Assembly (NCBI RefSeq): GCF_018687785.1
Contig: NZ_LTBL01000001.1
Span: 1,975,780 to 2,039,779, forward strand
Direction: 5' to 3'
Source: Methanovulcanius yangii
Lineage (GTDB): Archaea; Halobacteriota; Methanomicrobia; Methanomicrobiales; Methanomicrobiaceae
DNA: 64,000 bases
The number at the start of each line of letters is the position of its first letter. Position 1 is the first letter of the stretch. A program made the position numbers and the translations under genes. Below, piece after piece: positions 43,444 to 51,994 of this stretch. The notes beneath the pieces were generated by a model. It was given only the letters and a program-made list of their open reading frames with translations, was not told the origin of the DNA and did no database searches.

Positions 43444-43816
43444 AGTACTTCCTCCTCTCGAAGGTCGGCACCTGCCGGCGGCAGCTCTCCCGTTCGAGGG
43501 ATTCGACCCTTTCTGCAAGGGCGTTGATGACGGCGTCCCGGCGGGCGAGCTCCTCGTAGAGGACGTACCACCAGACACGGCCGGGGGCGGGAGTGGGAGC
43601 CTGACCCGGTGCGGTGGCGGTGGCATCCGAAGGATGATCGAAGGAGGGTGCCGGCGGCGGTGCCGCTTCACCGGACGGTCCCGGCGATGTGCCGGGGAAT
43701 CGAGGAAAGAGGGAGGCCGGTGGTGCGGATGGCACCGGCCCCGCATCCTCGTGATGGTAGACAATTGCTGTTTCTCTGACAAATCGAGGTGATGAAACTG
43801 ATTCTCTTTGATTCAT
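43436..43816 (-). CDS. First gene of the replication operon: Pro-rich protein with coiled-coil end
   Basis: From the ATG at 43816 the protein is 126 residues: a Pro/Ala/Ser-rich disordered first 75 residues, a Trp/Tyr patch (RVWWYVLYEELARR) and a coiled coil with AVINALAERVESLERE ending in RRKYYE. AGAGGAAT lies about 5 bases before the start. It may be an adaptor for the operon's replication protein, but this is only inferred from position. The open frame reaches 44005 with no better start. No family is recognised. Confidence 0.55.
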   Translation of the reverse strand: MNQRESVSSPRFVRETAIVYHHEDAGPVPSAPPASLFPRFPGTSPGPSGEAAPPPAPSFDHPSDATATAPGQAPTPAPGRVWWYVLYEELARRDAVINALAERVESLERESCRRQVPTFERRKYYE

Positions 43817-44245
43817 GGGTATTCCTCTGGATGGTGGTGGTTTTCCAGACGCTTCGCTTACGCCTGCGATTGTTTTGTGGATGTGATTGCGGTTCGTTCG
43901 CTGGTGCAATCGGTGTGTGTCGGTCGTTCCCGTTGTGGTACGCGATCGCGGCGGGCCTGAAGTGCGGGGCACGGGTGCGGACATCGGAGGGCACCGGCCT
44001 CTCATCTCCGGCCCCTTGGCTGATTTGTCCGCTGTCGTTTGGCAGGCCCCGCCCGACGACGTCTCTCGAAAAGAATTCCTGATCGCTTTTTTCTCGTTCA
44101 GGATGGTGTCTGGCTGTAACTGAATCTCGTGTACGGGACCTGCTGATTATGCCCCGGCCCTGCCGGGTCGCATGAATGATGGGTTGGGGTGGGGATGCAT
44201 AGGGGTTTGCGATGTGGGGGGCGGAAGTGTAGAAATAAAAAAATC
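43817..44245. other. 429-base gap without a supported gene
   Basis: The GC-rich stretch lies between the replication operon and the convergent-side gene at 44246. Frames here are short and biased. It must hold the operon promoter, but no clear TATA box, repeat or tRNA-like sequence was found, and no duplicated attachment site is visible. Confidence 0.5.
44237..44243 (-). terminator. Poly-T terminator (minus strand)
   Basis: Seven A on the top strand directly after the stop of the 250-residue gene give a T-run on the transcript. Confidence 0.5.
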
Positions 44246-44998
44246 TTAGGATCCATCAATAGGGACAATCTGGATGTCGTGGTCTCCCTTCACCACCTGC
44301 GACGCATAGCTGAAAAGAGCCGTCTCCACATCGGCCGGGAGCCATTTGCCCTCTTCCCGGCGGCCGGATTGGAGATACTGCTCCGGGTGGGGGCAAGCTA
44401 TTCCCTCGGTGTTCAGGGCTCCGGCGATATGGTTGAGGACCCGGACCCATGTGCCATATTCCCGTGGCCAGCCCTCCTGATCCCGGGGAATCTGCCATAG
44501 GTTATTCGAATATGAAACGTTGAGATCAAGGAGCTGATATTTCCCCCCGGACAGGGGATCCCCCTTGCCAAAGACCCGGACGAGGCGGGTATCGATGGCC
44601 CCGAATATTTGTGGTACGGCAAAGTGGAGCACCTTGCTGCAATAGGTCGGCCCGAATCCCCTGATCCTGCATCCAAGGATACAGACGGCGTTCTCCGGTT
44701 CGTTCTCAAGCCAGAAGGCAGGGGCGCCGTCATGATAGAGGGATATCCGGATCGGGTCCTGGCAGGAGACGTTTTTCGGATTGGGAAGACTGCCCCATGT
44801 GGCAATCTCGATCAGGTGCGTCCGGTCGAGAGCATTGTCCATCGCCGCCTGCGAGATCATCTCTTCCAGGCGGAAGAGATCCGGAAATCCCTTCTCCCAG
44901 GTATCCCCCTTCCAGGTATATGACCGGTAGAGGTCGGGGAGATCATGGTCCTGCAGGAATCTGTTGATGGTGGCATGGTGTGATTCTGAGAGAGTCAT
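44246..44998 (-). CDS. Helix-hairpin-helix-like protein of unknown function
   Basis: The 250-residue protein contains a central segment RIRGFGPTYCSKVLHFAVP followed by FGAIDTRLVRVFG, which reads like the helix-hairpin-helix and following helix of HhH-GPD DNA glycosylases, with an Asp soon after. The expected catalytic lysine and the flanking helices are not recognisable, so glycosylase activity is not claimed. The N-terminal 60 residues are helical and Trp-containing. It stands alone, followed by a T-run, between the replication operon and the DarT/DarG pair. It could be an accessory of either. Confidence 0.6.
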   Translation of the reverse strand: MTLSESHHATINRFLQDHDLPDLYRSYTWKGDTWEKGFPDLFRLEEMISQAAMDNALDRTHLIEIATWGSLPNPKNVSCQDPIRISLYHDGAPAFWLENEPENAVCILGCRIRGFGPTYCSKVLHFAVPQIFGAIDTRLVRVFGKGDPLSGGKYQLLDLNVSYSNNLWQIPRDQEGWPREYGTWVRVLNHIAGALNTEGIACPHPEQYLQSGRREEGKWLPADVETALFSYASQVVKGDHDIQIVPIDGS

Positions 44999-45137
44999 GG
45001 GAGTGTTCTCATGGGTAATCGGGGAGTGGGGGGATAAAGGTTGGTGGGGACTTGGGTGTGGGGTGGAGATGGGTCTCGTGTGCGGATAATTTGTGAGGTG
45101 GTGAGGGCGGGATGAGCCAATTCTCTTTTAGAAACCA

Positions 45138-46274
45138 ATGGAAAGAGTTTCAATATATTTATTTATTATAATTCTATATTACAATTTATTGTTTTTAAAT
45201 CAAGGAGATAATCTGCAGGAGACGAATATTTTGAAACTAAAAGCTGAACCAACTGGACTTGGCTGGAGAATGAGGTTTTCGGACGATGATAATCCAACAA
45301 TTGCATTCCAGGTGTCCATAAAGGATTTAATTTCGCTCTATCTTGGATTGGAGAAGGATGCATATGTTCATGATACTAAAATCGGACCTATTGGTCACAT
45401 ATCGATTAATACTGATTCGGATTGCTATGAAACCGTTTTCAATGGAAAGGAGATATCGCAATCCACTGGTGACGTGATTTCTGCTATCCCAAATAATCTG
45501 TTTTTTCAATTGCTATTCCAGGAAGACTTAGGGTATTTGGAACAAAATCAGATTGCCTCCGCTGGCTTGGCGATTCAGAAGCGTTATGAAGGGGAAATAC
45601 AAGCCAATAAAGAAAAAGGCAATCCAGACATTTTGAAAAAACATGATGTTAGGGCGCTATGGCATTTTTGCCATATCGATAACATACCAACAATTTTGAA
45701 ATATGGGATAATTGCTCGTGATTACCAAAAATATTGTAAAATCGGGCCTCAACCCCTGTCCTTTGAAGAGATTTCAGATCCAACCATTCAGAAAACCCGA
45801 AAGGAAAAAGGATGCCATAGATATGTGCCATTGTATTTCGCCAATGCTGCACCCATGGTTTATCGGATTCAGAAAGCAGATAATGAAAAGGGATTACAGG
45901 ATATCGTTGCCCTTGAAATTGACCCCGAAATTCTCTTCGTCAACCACAAAAAGATTACAAGGATGAATGCAGGTTGCAAGGATAATCTGGATTTTTCTTC
46001 GGATTTGAATTCATTGTCATCATTCCAGTGGGATCTTATTCATTTGGAACCGAATGTGGCCTGGAACTGTGAAAAAGAATTGAACCACTTCCGTGGTGCA
46101 GAGGGTTTAATTAAATACATCATTCCTCCTTCGTTTATTAAGGGAATTCATGTTCACTATGATTCAGTAAAAACAAGAGTACGAGAGATGGTAGATCCAG
46201 ATAAATCAATTCGAGTGAAAAAAAGTTTGGAGAAAGGAGGGGTGAATACTCACGACCTCTTTGACAAGGAATAA
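45138..46274 (+). CDS. darT: DarT-type DNA ADP-ribosyltransferase toxin (DUF4433) with N-terminal extension
   Basis: The C-terminal 200 residues of this 378-residue protein are a DarT domain: ALWHFCHIDNIPTILKYGII (NAD site), RYVPLYFANAAPMVY, and the catalytic-glutamate region CEKELNHFRGAEGLI. DarT attaches ADP-ribose to thymidines of single-stranded DNA and stops replication, including that of phages. The first 165 residues are a separate strand-rich domain I do not recognise. The ATG at 45138 gives an N-terminal hydrophobic stretch overlying TATA-like sequence; TTG 45231 with an upstream GGAG is a possible alternative. The macrodomain antitoxin follows after 5 bases. Confidence 0.85.
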   Translation: MERVSIYLFIIILYYNLLFLNQGDNLQETNILKLKAEPTGLGWRMRFSDDDNPTIAFQVSIKDLISLYLGLEKDAYVHDTKIGPIGHISINTDSDCYETVFNGKEISQSTGDVISAIPNNLFFQLLFQEDLGYLEQNQIASAGLAIQKRYEGEIQANKEKGNPDILKKHDVRALWHFCHIDNIPTILKYGIIARDYQKYCKIGPQPLSFEEISDPTIQKTRKEKGCHRYVPLYFANAAPMVYRIQKADNEKGLQDIVALEIDPEILFVNHKKITRMNAGCKDNLDFSSDLNSLSSFQWDLIHLEPNVAWNCEKELNHFRGAEGLIKYIIPPSFIKGIHVHYDSVKTRVREMVDPDKSIRVKKSLEKGGVNTHDLFDKE

Positions 46275-46279
46275 TTCAA

Positions 46280-46804
46280 ATGCGAAAAATCGAACCGAAT
46301 ATTACCTTGATGGACGCCGGAGACGATATCTTCAAAAGCAGTGTGCAGGTCCTGACAAATACCGTAAACTGCGCCGGATATATGGGCAAAGGGCTTGCAA
46401 AACTCTTCAAATCCAAATATGGATCGACGGATATGTTTGATTTCTATAAGGAAAAGTGCCTAAATAGTGAACTCAGGGTCGGTGAACCGATCCTCTGGCC
46501 CAGCACTACCAAAAAGAAGAAGTCTGTCCTCCTCTTTCCGACAAAAAACCGTTACCAGAACCCTTCAAAGATAACCTGGATTGAGGACGGTCTCGACTAT
46601 CTCCGCGACCACTACAAGGAATGGGGAATTGAATCGATTGCAATCCCGGCGCTGGGATGCACCAACGGGGGCCTCAGGTGGGATGAGGTGGAGACGATCA
46701 TCATTGAAAAACTGGGTGGTCTTGAGGACCTAAAGGTAGAGATCTATCCGCCCCATGAGGAGAAAAAGGAGAAAGTAAAGAATCCAACACTTTTTGATTA
46801 TTGA
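46280..46804 (+). CDS. darG: DarG-type macrodomain antitoxin, short form
   Basis: The 174-residue protein is a macrodomain: a QVLTNTVNCAGYMGKGLAKLF nucleotide loop, then the conserved LRVGEPILWPS and IAIPALGCTNGGLRW blocks. DarG removes ADP-ribose from DNA and so reverses DarT. Studied DarG proteins carry an extra C-terminal domain that binds DarT directly; here only about 30 charged residues follow the macrodomain, so neutralisation may rely on hydrolysis alone. It is placed directly after the toxin gene in the same operon. Confidence 0.9.
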   Translation: MRKIEPNITLMDAGDDIFKSSVQVLTNTVNCAGYMGKGLAKLFKSKYGSTDMFDFYKEKCLNSELRVGEPILWPSTTKKKKSVLLFPTKNRYQNPSKITWIEDGLDYLRDHYKEWGIESIAIPALGCTNGGLRWDEVETIIIEKLGGLEDLKVEIYPPHEEKKEKVKNPTLFDY

Positions 46805-46887
46805 AATGTATTCTTCCGGGGCATTGCGGCGGTCGGTTAACATCGCCCGCCCTTCTGCGACCGAATCGAAGAGGATGATGGTAAGGT

Positions 46888-49800
46888 TCACCCGGTCGCC
46901 GGGTCCTCATACGTAAGCCCGAAGACGGTGTCCTTCAACCACCGCTGGAATGATTCGTTGTCCATGAACTGTTTGAAGAGCTCCGTGTCATCCTTCAGGA
47001 TGGCGTTCATCACCCTGCCGAGCGCCTTGTCGTGTTCGATGCGGGCGTTCTGTTTGTCGGAGTTCTTCTTCGCGTTCTGGTAGGCTGTGTCCGCTGCAAC
47101 GCGTGCCGGGATATCTTCCGTGATCAGCTTGTGGACGTGGTCGGCATTCGTCCAGGGGATATTGCCGAACTGGTCGTTGAACGCCCGGATGATATTCGAG
47201 AGCCGGTCCATCTCCGGTTCCGGTCTGTGCCCTCCGCCGCTCGCCGGGGCCGGGTTGATCTCTGCATCCTCGTCGGGGAGCTGGATCATCATCATCGCCT
47301 GCTTCTCGGCCCGGTAGCTATCCATGTCGATTGCCTCGAGAATGCCTCTCGAGAGGTCGTCGGACTGAGGCGCGGGAAGTTTGGGGACGAGGAAGTTGAG
47401 GAATATCGAGAGCTTCTCCCATGCCGGGTTGGGATACGACAGCACCGCCGAGAGGAACCCGTAGGTGCGGAGGAATGCCTTCGCCTTGCTCTTGAAGTCC
47501 ACCTGGCCGTCTTCATCGAGCTCTTCCCTGTAGATGGCGACGCAGGCATCGAGAATCGGGTCGAGCCGGTCGCGTTCGGCACCGCCGAGGTAGAGGGCCA
47601 CGAGATCTTCGATCGCGGCATCCGCATAGATCTGGTAGCTGTCGAGGTCTGCTTTCAGGTCGTGGAGTTTGTTGGGGTCGGTCTCGTCGCTGAGGATGGT
47701 CGTGCGGTAGTAGTTGGCGAAGGCCGTCTGGATCATGTCGGCGTCGTTCATGAAGTCGAGGACGAAGACGTCGTGCTTCTGCGGGTGAGCACGGTTGAGG
47801 CGGGAGAGGGTCTGGACCGCCTTGATGCCGGCGAGCGTCTTGTCCACGTACATCGTGTGGAGGAGCGGTTCGTCGTAGCCGGTCTGGAACTTGTCGGCAC
47901 AGATCAGGAACCGGTACGGGTCGTTCTGGATTTTGTCGGCGATGTCCCCTGACGGGAATCCGTTGAGGGACGCCTCCGTGACCTTTCCTCCGCCGTATTC
48001 ATGTTCGCCGGAGAATGCGACGATGGCCTTGTAGGGGCTCTTTCGTTCGGCGAGGTAGTCGCGGACGGCGTGGAAGTACTGGACGGCCCGCTCGATGCCG
48101 TTTGTTACGACCATCGCCCGTGCCTGGCCGCCGATCTTGTTCTGGGCGATCACCTGCTCGTGGAAGTGGTCCACTATGATCTCGGACTTGAGGCGGATGG
48201 CGTGGTCGTGGCTCTCGACATAGCGGCGCAGTTTCTTCTGCGCCCGCTTCGTGTCGAATTCGGGATCGCCTGGCACGGTCTTGATCAGTTTGTAGTAGCT
48301 CTGGACGGGGGTGTAGTGGGCGAGAACGTCGAGGATGAATCCTTCCTGTATCGCCTGTTTCATCGTATAGTGGTGGAACGGGACGTGCTGGACCTTCCCG
48401 TCCGGCTGGGGCACAGGGGCGCCGAAGATCTCGAGCGTCTTGTTCTTTGGGGTCGCGGTGAAGGCGAAGTAGCTCGCGTTGGGGAGGAGTTTCTTGGACT
48501 CGATGAGGCGGTTGATGGTATCCTCGATTGTCTCGTCGTCCTCTTCGGCCCCTGCCTCGGAGAGGGTCATCGCAAGAGCGGCTGAGGACTTCCCGCCCTG
48601 GCTGGAGTGGGCCTCGTCGATGATGATGGCAAAGGTCCGGTCCCGGTGATCCTTGCCCATGTTATCCACGATGTAGGGGAACTTCTGCACGGTGGTGATG
48701 ATGATCTTCTTGTTCTCCGCGATGAACCGGCGAAGGTCGCCTGACTGGTTCGCGTGGCCTATCATTGCGCCAACCTGTGTAAACTGCTTTATGGTGTCGC
48801 GGATCTGGCTGTCGAGGATACGCCGGTCGGTGACGACGATGATCGAATCGAAGACCTTCTTCCCGTCTTTTTCGAGCGGAACGAGCTGGTGGGCGAGCCA
48901 TGCGATGGAGTTCGATTTGCCGCTGCCCGCCGAGTGCTGGATGAGATAGCGGTTCCCGGCACCCTTCTCCTGTGCATCTGCAAGGAGCTGCCTGACGACG
49001 TCGAGCTGATGATATCGGGGCCAGATCTGCGATTTCTTCTTTTTGCCGGTCTTCTCGTCCTTTGTCTCGATGATCTGGGCATAGTTTTCGAGGATGTTGG
49101 TCAGGCTCCGCCGGGTGAGGACCTGTTTCCAGAGGTAGTCGGTCTTGAGCCCGTTCGGGTTGGGAGGATTGCCTGCCCCGTCGTTCCAGCCCCGGTTGAA
49201 GGGCAAAAACCACGACTCCTTGCCTTTCAGGTGGGTGCAGAACCAGACCTCATGCTCGTCGAGGGCGAAATGGACCGCACACCGGCCGAACTCGAAGAGC
49301 TTCTCCCGCGGGTCGCGGTCGCGCCGGTACTGCTGGATGGCGTCGTCGGCGGTCTGTTTGGTGAGGCTGTTCTTCAGTTCGAAGGTGGCGACGGGAAGGC
49401 CGTTGATGAAGAGTGCGAGGTCGAGGGCGAGCTGTGTCACGTCGCGGCTGTACCGGAGCTGGCGGGTGACGCTGAACCGGTTCTTCCCGAATTTTTCTTT
49501 GGCGGCGGTGTTCCCCGGCGACGGCGTCGCGTAGAAGAGGTCGATATGATGGGCATGGTGCTCGATGCCCTTTCGCAGGACATCGATGGTTCCCCGCTTG
49601 GTGATCTCGCCCTGCAGTCGTGCGAGGAACTTACGCCTGGTCGGCCCGTCCTCACCCAAGGCGAGGGCCTCTGCCGCCTTCGGCTGGGTCGCCGTAAGAA
49701 ACGTACTGAGCTGGACGAGGTCGACGCAGTACTCGCGGTCGTAATCGGCAGGGCTCCCGCAGATCCAGCCTGCCGCATAGTCGCCGGGCCGCTCGGTGAC

Positions 49801-49896
49801 CCGGTCCGGCCCCCCCGCTCCCGGATCGCACGGGGCGCCGGTCAGGGCCGCACAGATCAGCCGTTCGAGACCGCGTTCGGTGGTGTCGGTGGTCAT
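46888..49896 (-). CDS. hsdR: Type I restriction endonuclease subunit R (HsdR)
   Basis: The 1002-residue motor-nuclease has an N-terminal PD-(D/E)XK domain with LPVATFELKNSLTKQT (catalytic E-x-K around residue 173). An SF2 translocase follows: Walker A HSAGSGKSNSIAWLA near 320, IIIDEAHSSQGGKSS near 430, FTATPKN, and the C-terminal KFQTGYDEPLLHTMYVD and TLSRLNRAHP motifs. A helical C-terminal assembly domain ends at 46888. HsdR binds the M2S complex and cuts DNA after translocation. It is about 610 bases downstream of the six-gene unit 50507-61091, in the same direction, with repeats in the gap. Confidence 0.95.
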   Translation of the reverse strand: MTTDTTERGLERLICAALTGAPCDPGAGGPDRVTERPGDYAAGWICGSPADYDREYCVDLVQLSTFLTATQPKAAEALALGEDGPTRRKFLARLQGEITKRGTIDVLRKGIEHHAHHIDLFYATPSPGNTAAKEKFGKNRFSVTRQLRYSRDVTQLALDLALFINGLPVATFELKNSLTKQTADDAIQQYRRDRDPREKLFEFGRCAVHFALDEHEVWFCTHLKGKESWFLPFNRGWNDGAGNPPNPNGLKTDYLWKQVLTRRSLTNILENYAQIIETKDEKTGKKKKSQIWPRYHQLDVVRQLLADAQEKGAGNRYLIQHSAGSGKSNSIAWLAHQLVPLEKDGKKVFDSIIVVTDRRILDSQIRDTIKQFTQVGAMIGHANQSGDLRRFIAENKKIIITTVQKFPYIVDNMGKDHRDRTFAIIIDEAHSSQGGKSSAALAMTLSEAGAEEDDETIEDTINRLIESKKLLPNASYFAFTATPKNKTLEIFGAPVPQPDGKVQHVPFHHYTMKQAIQEGFILDVLAHYTPVQSYYKLIKTVPGDPEFDTKRAQKKLRRYVESHDHAIRLKSEIIVDHFHEQVIAQNKIGGQARAMVVTNGIERAVQYFHAVRDYLAERKSPYKAIVAFSGEHEYGGGKVTEASLNGFPSGDIADKIQNDPYRFLICADKFQTGYDEPLLHTMYVDKTLAGIKAVQTLSRLNRAHPQKHDVFVLDFMNDADMIQTAFANYYRTTILSDETDPNKLHDLKADLDSYQIYADAAIEDLVALYLGGAERDRLDPILDACVAIYREELDEDGQVDFKSKAKAFLRTYGFLSAVLSYPNPAWEKLSIFLNFLVPKLPAPQSDDLSRGILEAIDMDSYRAEKQAMMMIQLPDEDAEINPAPASGGGHRPEPEMDRLSNIIRAFNDQFGNIPWTNADHVHKLITEDIPARVAADTAYQNAKKNSDKQNARIEHDKALGRVMNAILKDDTELFKQFMDNESFQRWLKDTVFGLTYEDPATG

Positions 49897-50147
49897 CGTA
49901 CCCTCCGTAGCTGCAATTCCTCGCCTACATCCATTGTTTTTATCCTTGACCTACGGGAAATTAAGTATTCTGCCTTGATTTACTCTCTTCTCCTGAAAAA
50001 TAATCATAATCAGACGATTGGGAGGTATATTCTGTTCTTTGCCTGAATGAAGGGATAATTAAAATTATACTCAATGAAATGCCGTCTGATCTTTCTGGAA
50101 TAGTGAAGATACCGGTTCATTCCATGTGACGTGAGTATCAGAGAATC

Positions 50148-50515
50148 ATCAAGTACCCATCAAGTAAAATGGAACGTTCACATATCTGTCTGTTTTCAGA
50201 AAAACGCAAGAATTGTTATAATTCGAAGACTTGGATGGGACGGCGAAAAGGGAGGTATCAAGTACCCGTCAAGCAAATTTGGCGAGGTTATAGCAGATAA
50301 TATGTTCAATATCTCCTGGAGATGGAGCAATTCTCCACGATACCGGCGCTAAATGGCGGCAACTGTCAAGCATCCATTGGACATCCGTCAAGCATCTATC
50401 AAGCATCCATCAAGCAAATTTAGGGAGCCAATTTTCGTGCATGTCTTGAAAAAACGTGAGAATTGAGGTATTTCCTAAACGTATTGAAACATTGAGAGGA
50501 TCACGATCAAGCATC
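50148..50515. repeat. Dispersed CAAGCATC/CAAGTACC repeats between hsdR and the AlbA_2 gene
   Basis: The 610-base gap 49897-50506 has no supported gene. It contains imperfect copies of TCAAGTACCCRTCAAGYAAA at about 50148-50173 and 50256-50282. A dense cluster at 50364-50424 has five CAAG-type units of about 10-11 bases. A further CAAGCATC (50508-50515) overlaps the stop of the AlbA_2 gene; on the minus strand the unit reads GATGCTTGA, exactly the last codons plus stop of that gene. Confidence 0.6.
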
Positions 50516-51994
50516 TTCTGTGTCTGGTGCTGCCCACCAGGGAACATATTTCATGATTTTTGAACCTGCGGTCGGGTCGTAGGGGAGAATCTCTCCCATG
50601 TCTATTGCCTCTTTGATGTATCGGGAAACTATTGCGCTATTCTTCGGTGCAATCCCAAATCTCTTTCGAAGGGATCTGTTCGTCAGATATTCCCGATTCA
50701 CATATTTCAGGCAGGCGTGAAGGTAACAGGCCCGCACTCTGTCGGCCTTGTCCATTCTGGTGAGCGGTCGGGGAGAAAAGAGTACTGTTCGCGTTGTTTC
50801 ACCGGTAACCTCAAAGATAGGAGCAGGAAGCTGATAGAATTCCGTCTCCAATACGACTTTGTCGATACCACTCCCGCGCTCTTCGCAGATACCCATTCGC
50901 CGCATGAGGGAGGCCAGAGTTTCGTTTCTTGATTTTGGAGAAGTATCCAGAAATCGCTCGGTTGCCACAAGGGGAATTCCGGGATTGCTTATTTCCATAC
51001 GATCGTCGAATATTTCGACCATTGGGCCGGTGCCTGTGAGGAAGAAGTCCTGATGAATCAAAGCGTTTACCACCAGCTCGCGCACCGCAAGCTCGGGATA
51101 CCTGGGAACTGTCTTTCTCAGTGCGTTTTTTATCTCCTCGTTGGACGGAAGAAAACTGTTGATTGAGACTATCAGATCCCCAAAACCGCTTGCATATCCC
51201 TTGTCGATCACCTGCTCTTTGATTGTTTCAAAACGACTGTTTCCACGATATATGATGATTCGTATCGCCTTTCGGCGGAGCGTCCGAAATGCGCCCAGTC
51301 GTCTGGCAAAGAGGATGGCACCAAGGTTCGTGATGTCCCAGCCGCCTGCTTCGGCGGGTTGAATTAGTTCGTCATCGGCAAGTGCCTCGATAATTCCCTT
51401 GCGGCTTTCCGGCAGCGGGAGCTTCATCAGGTCGAAGTATGCCGGGTAATCAAGGAGCTTCAGGACCTCGTCGTCCGAAACCCGCTCTTTTGCGATCATC
51501 TCCTCAAACGGTGTCTGGTCGAAAATGCGCCACAGTTCCCGCTCCTTCTCCGGAAAATCCTTCAGTTTCTTTTTGTAGGAGCCGACCCTGATGAACTCAT
51601 GAATCTTGTATCGGACCGGATGGCGGGAGGCCCGCTCGATTTCCAACAGGACCACCGGGTGTCCTTCGACGGTCACCTCGAAAAAGTGGAAATTGATCTT
51701 TGGAGATAATGACCGGAGCAGGTAATTTTCCAGTTCTTCACCATGGACCTTGGCCGTATGTGGTGAGAAATGAGTACCGACAATTGCATGCGTCCCGTCT
51801 TCGATTCCCCAGACAAGATACGCATGGGACTTCCCGGACAACGCGGCGGAATTTGCAAGAGCCGAGATATATTCGCCTATCTCTTCCGGGTCGGTATTGT
51901 TGACCTTAAACTCCGCCCATTCCGTCTCCTTCGGCAGTTTACGCAGCTCCTGCACCAGACCGACGAGATATTCCTCCTCATGTGTGCCGCTCAT
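50507..51994 (-). CDS. AlbA_2 (Schlafen-type) DNA-binding, HATPase-type ATP-binding protein
   Basis: The 495-residue protein has an N-terminal AlbA_2/Schlafen domain (ETEWAEFKVNN around residues 20-30, HAYLVWGIEDGTHAIVG). An ATP-binding domain follows, with RELVVNALIHQDFF and VEIFDDRMEISNPG around residues 300-325, and then a C-terminal winged helix (NREYLTNRSLRKRFGIAP). Family members are often called transcriptional regulators, and Schlafen-type domains can also cut RNA. Its ATG overlaps the hsdS stop by 4 bases, so it belongs to the restriction operon. A regulatory or defence role is inferred from that coupling. Confidence 0.85.
   Translation of the reverse strand: MSGTHEEEYLVGLVQELRKLPKETEWAEFKVNNTDPEEIGEYISALANSAALSGKSHAYLVWGIEDGTHAIVGTHFSPHTAKVHGEELENYLLRSLSPKINFHFFEVTVEGHPVVLLEIERASRHPVRYKIHEFIRVGSYKKKLKDFPEKERELWRIFDQTPFEEMIAKERVSDDEVLKLLDYPAYFDLMKLPLPESRKGIIEALADDELIQPAEAGGWDITNLGAILFARRLGAFRTLRRKAIRIIIYRGNSRFETIKEQVIDKGYASGFGDLIVSINSFLPSNEEIKNALRKTVPRYPELAVRELVVNALIHQDFFLTGTGPMVEIFDDRMEISNPGIPLVATERFLDTSPKSRNETLASLMRRMGICEERGSGIDKVVLETEFYQLPAPIFEVTGETTRTVLFSPRPLTRMDKADRVRACYLHACLKYVNREYLTNRSLRKRFGIAPKNSAIVSRYIKEAIDMGEILPYDPTAGSKIMKYVPWWAAPDTEDA

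Noticed and set aside
50131-50352. 73-residue plus-strand frame in the hsdR upstream gap
   Set aside because: It consists partly of repeat units and has no family match or ribosome binding site.
50148-50515. CRISPR array
   Set aside because: The units are short and irregularly spaced, with no equal-length spacers and no cas genes in the window.
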